Shown here piece after piece: positions 12,829 to 14,901 of a stretch of DNA of 14,901 nucleotides; the first letter of the stretch is position 1; every line of letters starts with the position of its first letter. Below the pieces are notes generated by a model that worked only from the letters and a program-made list of their open reading frames with translations, was not told where the DNA came from and did not search any database. The position numbers and the translations under genes were made by a program. Source of the DNA: Anaerolineaceae bacterium (GTDB taxonomy: Bacteria > Chloroflexota > Anaerolineae > Anaerolineales > Anaerolineaceae); the NCBI GenBank assembly GCA_017995665.1, contig JAGOIM010000018.1, positions 1 through 14,901 of the forward strand. Reading direction: 5' to 3'.

Positions 12829-14901
12829 TCAGTTTGTTTGGCTGCAAATATCTTTAAAAGTCGTGGACGTAGACCATAACAATTCATCTGACTGAACAAA
12901 ATAGACCAGATAGGTTAAGACGTTTTTTGTCTCCGGATCCTGGCAGCCAAGGGCAATCATATCTTCGCCGTTAGGAAGATTTTTAGTTAACTCTATGCCA
13001 TAGGGAATCGATATCTCATATAAATCCGGCGTTAATAAAGTGAAGGTCAAGGCTTTACCCCCGACAAGATCTTCAGTTTGCTGATAAGCCGGATAAATTT
13101 CCCGTCCGTAGAGAAAAACAGTATTCGGATTATCATAAAACTCTTTCATATCCTCTGAATTAATTTCAATTTCCTGTTCAATTTTTTCCATCGGTAAGCG
13201 GGCAAGAACCATTTCTTTTGACTCATTATGATACAAAGTTGGAAAGGCTACATTCAGGACAGGCAATGAAAATCCAATAATCAGCGAAAATGCTAAACTT
13301 AGATAAAAGGGCAACTTAGAAGGCTTCGCTTCTTTTTGGTAGCCGGGGATGAACTCAGGGAGAAGATTCAATTTCCGTAAAAGTGTAAAAATCCCCAAGA
13401 GAAAATAGAGGTAAACAACCCAATCTACAGGAACGAGATAGCGACTTCCGGAGGTTCGGACGAGTGCATTGGAAAGATAATAGGACATCTGAATGACCAG
13501 CGGGATTAATCCTGCCCATCTAAAATTCTTCCAGGCAGTGGCAATTCCAAGCGAAATGAAAATTAAGTTCAAGCAAAATGCTAGGATATGTTCAAGCGGC
13601 ATCTCGCCATCCCAGGTAACCGGTTCTTTCCAATATTCTTGTTCAAGGATGGTGGTTGGGTGGGCTGGATAGATTTGGAAAGGCAAAACAAATAAGGATT
13701 TTATCTGATTGTTGAGGAAATGTCCAAGCACCATGGATATTTTAGACTTATAAAAATCTATAGTACCGTTTTCAGCATTGCCTATTGTGGCGACATCGTT
13801 GTCACCGGCAGTTGAGGGTTCATTAACGCCAGATTCTGGAATTGATGTTGCTTGTGCAGTAGCAAGCTCTTCAGTTGTAGAATCTGAGATTTTTGTTGGT
13901 TCTAAAGTAGCTGTATCTTCGAGGAATTCTTGCCTGACATCATCAAGTTTCGGGGCAAAGCGAGTGGATAATGCTGCCTGTATCTTCCAGGTGAGCGGAT
14001 TGGTTTCGTAGTTGATTTGATTGTAGACTGTCCATGGCAAAATTGCTATTGCGATCCCAAGAATGAAAAACAATAATTGGGGCAGTCTGGACTTGATTTG
14101 TTTACGCCAAATGAAAATAAGGTAGATGAAAATCAAGGCAATAACAACAAGATTATTTGAACGGACAAAACCGGCAACTCCCATGACCGTACCCGCCAAC
14201 AAGGGCAATGCCTTGCCTGGTTTTTCTTTTTTTAGCCAGGTGAATATCAGATATGCCGTTAAAATCAGCAATAATGCAGATGGCACTTCTGTCATCATTA
14301 GGCGTGAATTGGAGCTGGATATTTTAAAAGTAAATAATAAAGAAGTTGCTTCTTTGATTATTGCGTAAGCTGCAAGCGATATTCCAAACAATTTACCCGA
14401 AAGCTGTTTTCCTAAAAGATAGAGCAGTACAGGTATGAAAGCAAGGAAAAGAATTTGAATGTTGGTAACTGTTTGGTAAGACTGACCAAAAAAGAAATGA
14501 ATCAAACCCAAAAAGAGCGAGTAAAAAGGTTTTTCAGTAAAGTAAGGTGTTTCAAGTTTTCCACCAATGATTAAATATTGTCCTCCTAAGTCCATCAGCC
14601 GGGCATCACTTTTCGGTAAATAATATCCGTCAGGTGGCTGCGGCCCGAGCAAGAAGTAACTGTTGGAATAGGGTGTTTTTATCCAAATAAACGAAGCAAT
14701 TAACCAAATAGCCAAGACAAGCATAATTTCCAAAACCACTTGTAAGGTGGGGCTCAACTTTTGATTAAATTTACCTCGAAAACGATCAGCTATTCGGTTG
14801 ACAATTAAAACCATGAAGATAATCATCATCAGGCTAAACCACATCATTGGCACACCGGCGACATTCCAATAAGCAATATCCGGAGTTAAACCAATCCGGG
14901 T
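12829..14901 (-). CDS. GT39-like polytopic membrane glycosyltransferase, N-terminus beyond window
   Basis: The frame is open to the window edge, with 690 residues visible; a GTG at 14853 is a possible but unsupported start, so the gene probably begins outside. About a dozen hydrophobic segments are visible (for example 52-74, 206-223, 233-264, 273-290, 492-509 and 531-551, numbered from the first visible codon). The first large loop carries an acidic pair region KSDARLMD (97-104) and then TEKPFYSLFLGL, resembling the PMT/ArnT-type GT-C fold in which an acidic residue at this place is catalytic. RYLVPV (487-492) near the last helices is also typical. Such enzymes move sugar from a polyprenyl-phosphate donor to an envelope acceptor. 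A Thr/Ser/Glu-rich loop (319-382) and a C-terminal soluble region (about 556-690) are unassigned. Donor and acceptor are unknown. Confidence 0.8.
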   Translation of the reverse strand, partial: TRIGLTPDIAYWNVAGVPMMWFSLMMIIFMVLIVNRIADRFRGKFNQKLSPTLQVVLEIMLVLAIWLIASFIWIKTPYSNSYFLLGPQPPDGYYLPKSDARLMDLGGQYLIIGGKLETPYFTEKPFYSLFLGLIHFFFGQSYQTVTNIQILFLAFIPVLLYLLGKQLSGKLFGISLAAYAIIKEATSLLFTFKISSSNSRLMMTEVPSALLLILTAYLIFTWLKKEKPGKALPLLAGTVMGVAGFVRSNNLVVIALIFIYLIFIWRKQIKSRLPQLLFFILGIAIAILPWTVYNQINYETNPLTWKIQAALSTRFAPKLDDVRQEFLEDTATLEPTKISDSTTEELATAQATSIPESGVNEPSTAGDNDVATIGNAENGTIDFYKSKISMVLGHFLNNQIKSLFVLPFQIYPAHPTTILEQEYWKEPVTWDGEMPLEHILAFCLNLIFISLGIATAWKNFRWAGLIPLVIQMSYYLSNALVRTSGSRYLVPVDWVVYLYFLLGIFTLLRKLNLLPEFIPGYQKEAKPSKLPFYLSLAFSLIIGFSLPVLNVAFPTLYHNESKEMVLARLPMEKIEQEIEINSEDMKEFYDNPNTVFLYGREIYPAYQQTEDLVGGKALTFTLLTPDLYEISIPYGIELTKNLPNGEDMIALGCQDPETKNVLTYLVYFVQSDELLWSTSTTFKDICSQTN

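Noticed and set aside
12815..12847. Longer SMP-30 start at 12847
   Set aside because: The codon is TTG and lies inside the upstream gene; the ATG at 12814 has a GAGG overlapping the upstream stop codon.

Overview
The window reads as a chromosomal stretch of a free-living bacterium, most likely a Chloroflexota member of the Anaerolineae type. That placement is an inference from gene content: a two-subunit glycine decarboxylase, a heterodimeric ABC exporter, a beta-CASP RNase beside an RNase D, and a GT39-like membrane protein. No rRNA or other strong marker is present. GC content is moderate by eye. Every recognisable gene except one lies on the minus strand, so the window is best read from right to left.

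Right to left: (1) 14901-12829 is a large polytopic GT39-like glycosyltransferase gene that stays open to the window edge, followed 14 nt later by an SMP-30/gluconolactonase-family gene. (2) After a 248-bp spacer come two adjacent half-transporter genes (11690-8117) that together form a heterodimeric ABC exporter with one canonical and one degenerate ATP site. (3) At 8124-7511 is the only plus-strand gene, a small four-helix-bundle (S23/23S-intervening-sequence family) gene broken by one missing base. It is bracketed by inverted arrays of 7-nt repeats. (4) 7495-4959 holds an RNase D-like exonuclease gene overlapping by 4 nt a beta-CASP metallo-beta-lactamase RNase gene, then mnmA (tRNA 2-thiouridylase) and an unrecognised 132-aa gene; this is an RNA-maturation neighbourhood. 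(5) 3259-49 is a tight gcvH-gcvPA-gcvPB operon of the glycine cleavage system; gcvT and the dihydrolipoamide dehydrogenase gene are not in the window.

The most unusual feature is in the spacers. Each of four separate intergenic regions carries a short, degenerate array whose period is 7 nt, although the unit sequence differs (GGGAGCA type, CAGTATT type, GAGCCAA type). At 7511-8124 two arrays built from the same heptads (GAGCCAA and RRGGATA) lie in opposite orientation around the four-helix-bundle gene, and the right array supplies the stop codon of the neighbouring ABC gene. This looks like a small cassette or mobile unit, with the other arrays as possible relatives or remnants. That interpretation is inference; the repeats, their period and their orientation can be read directly.
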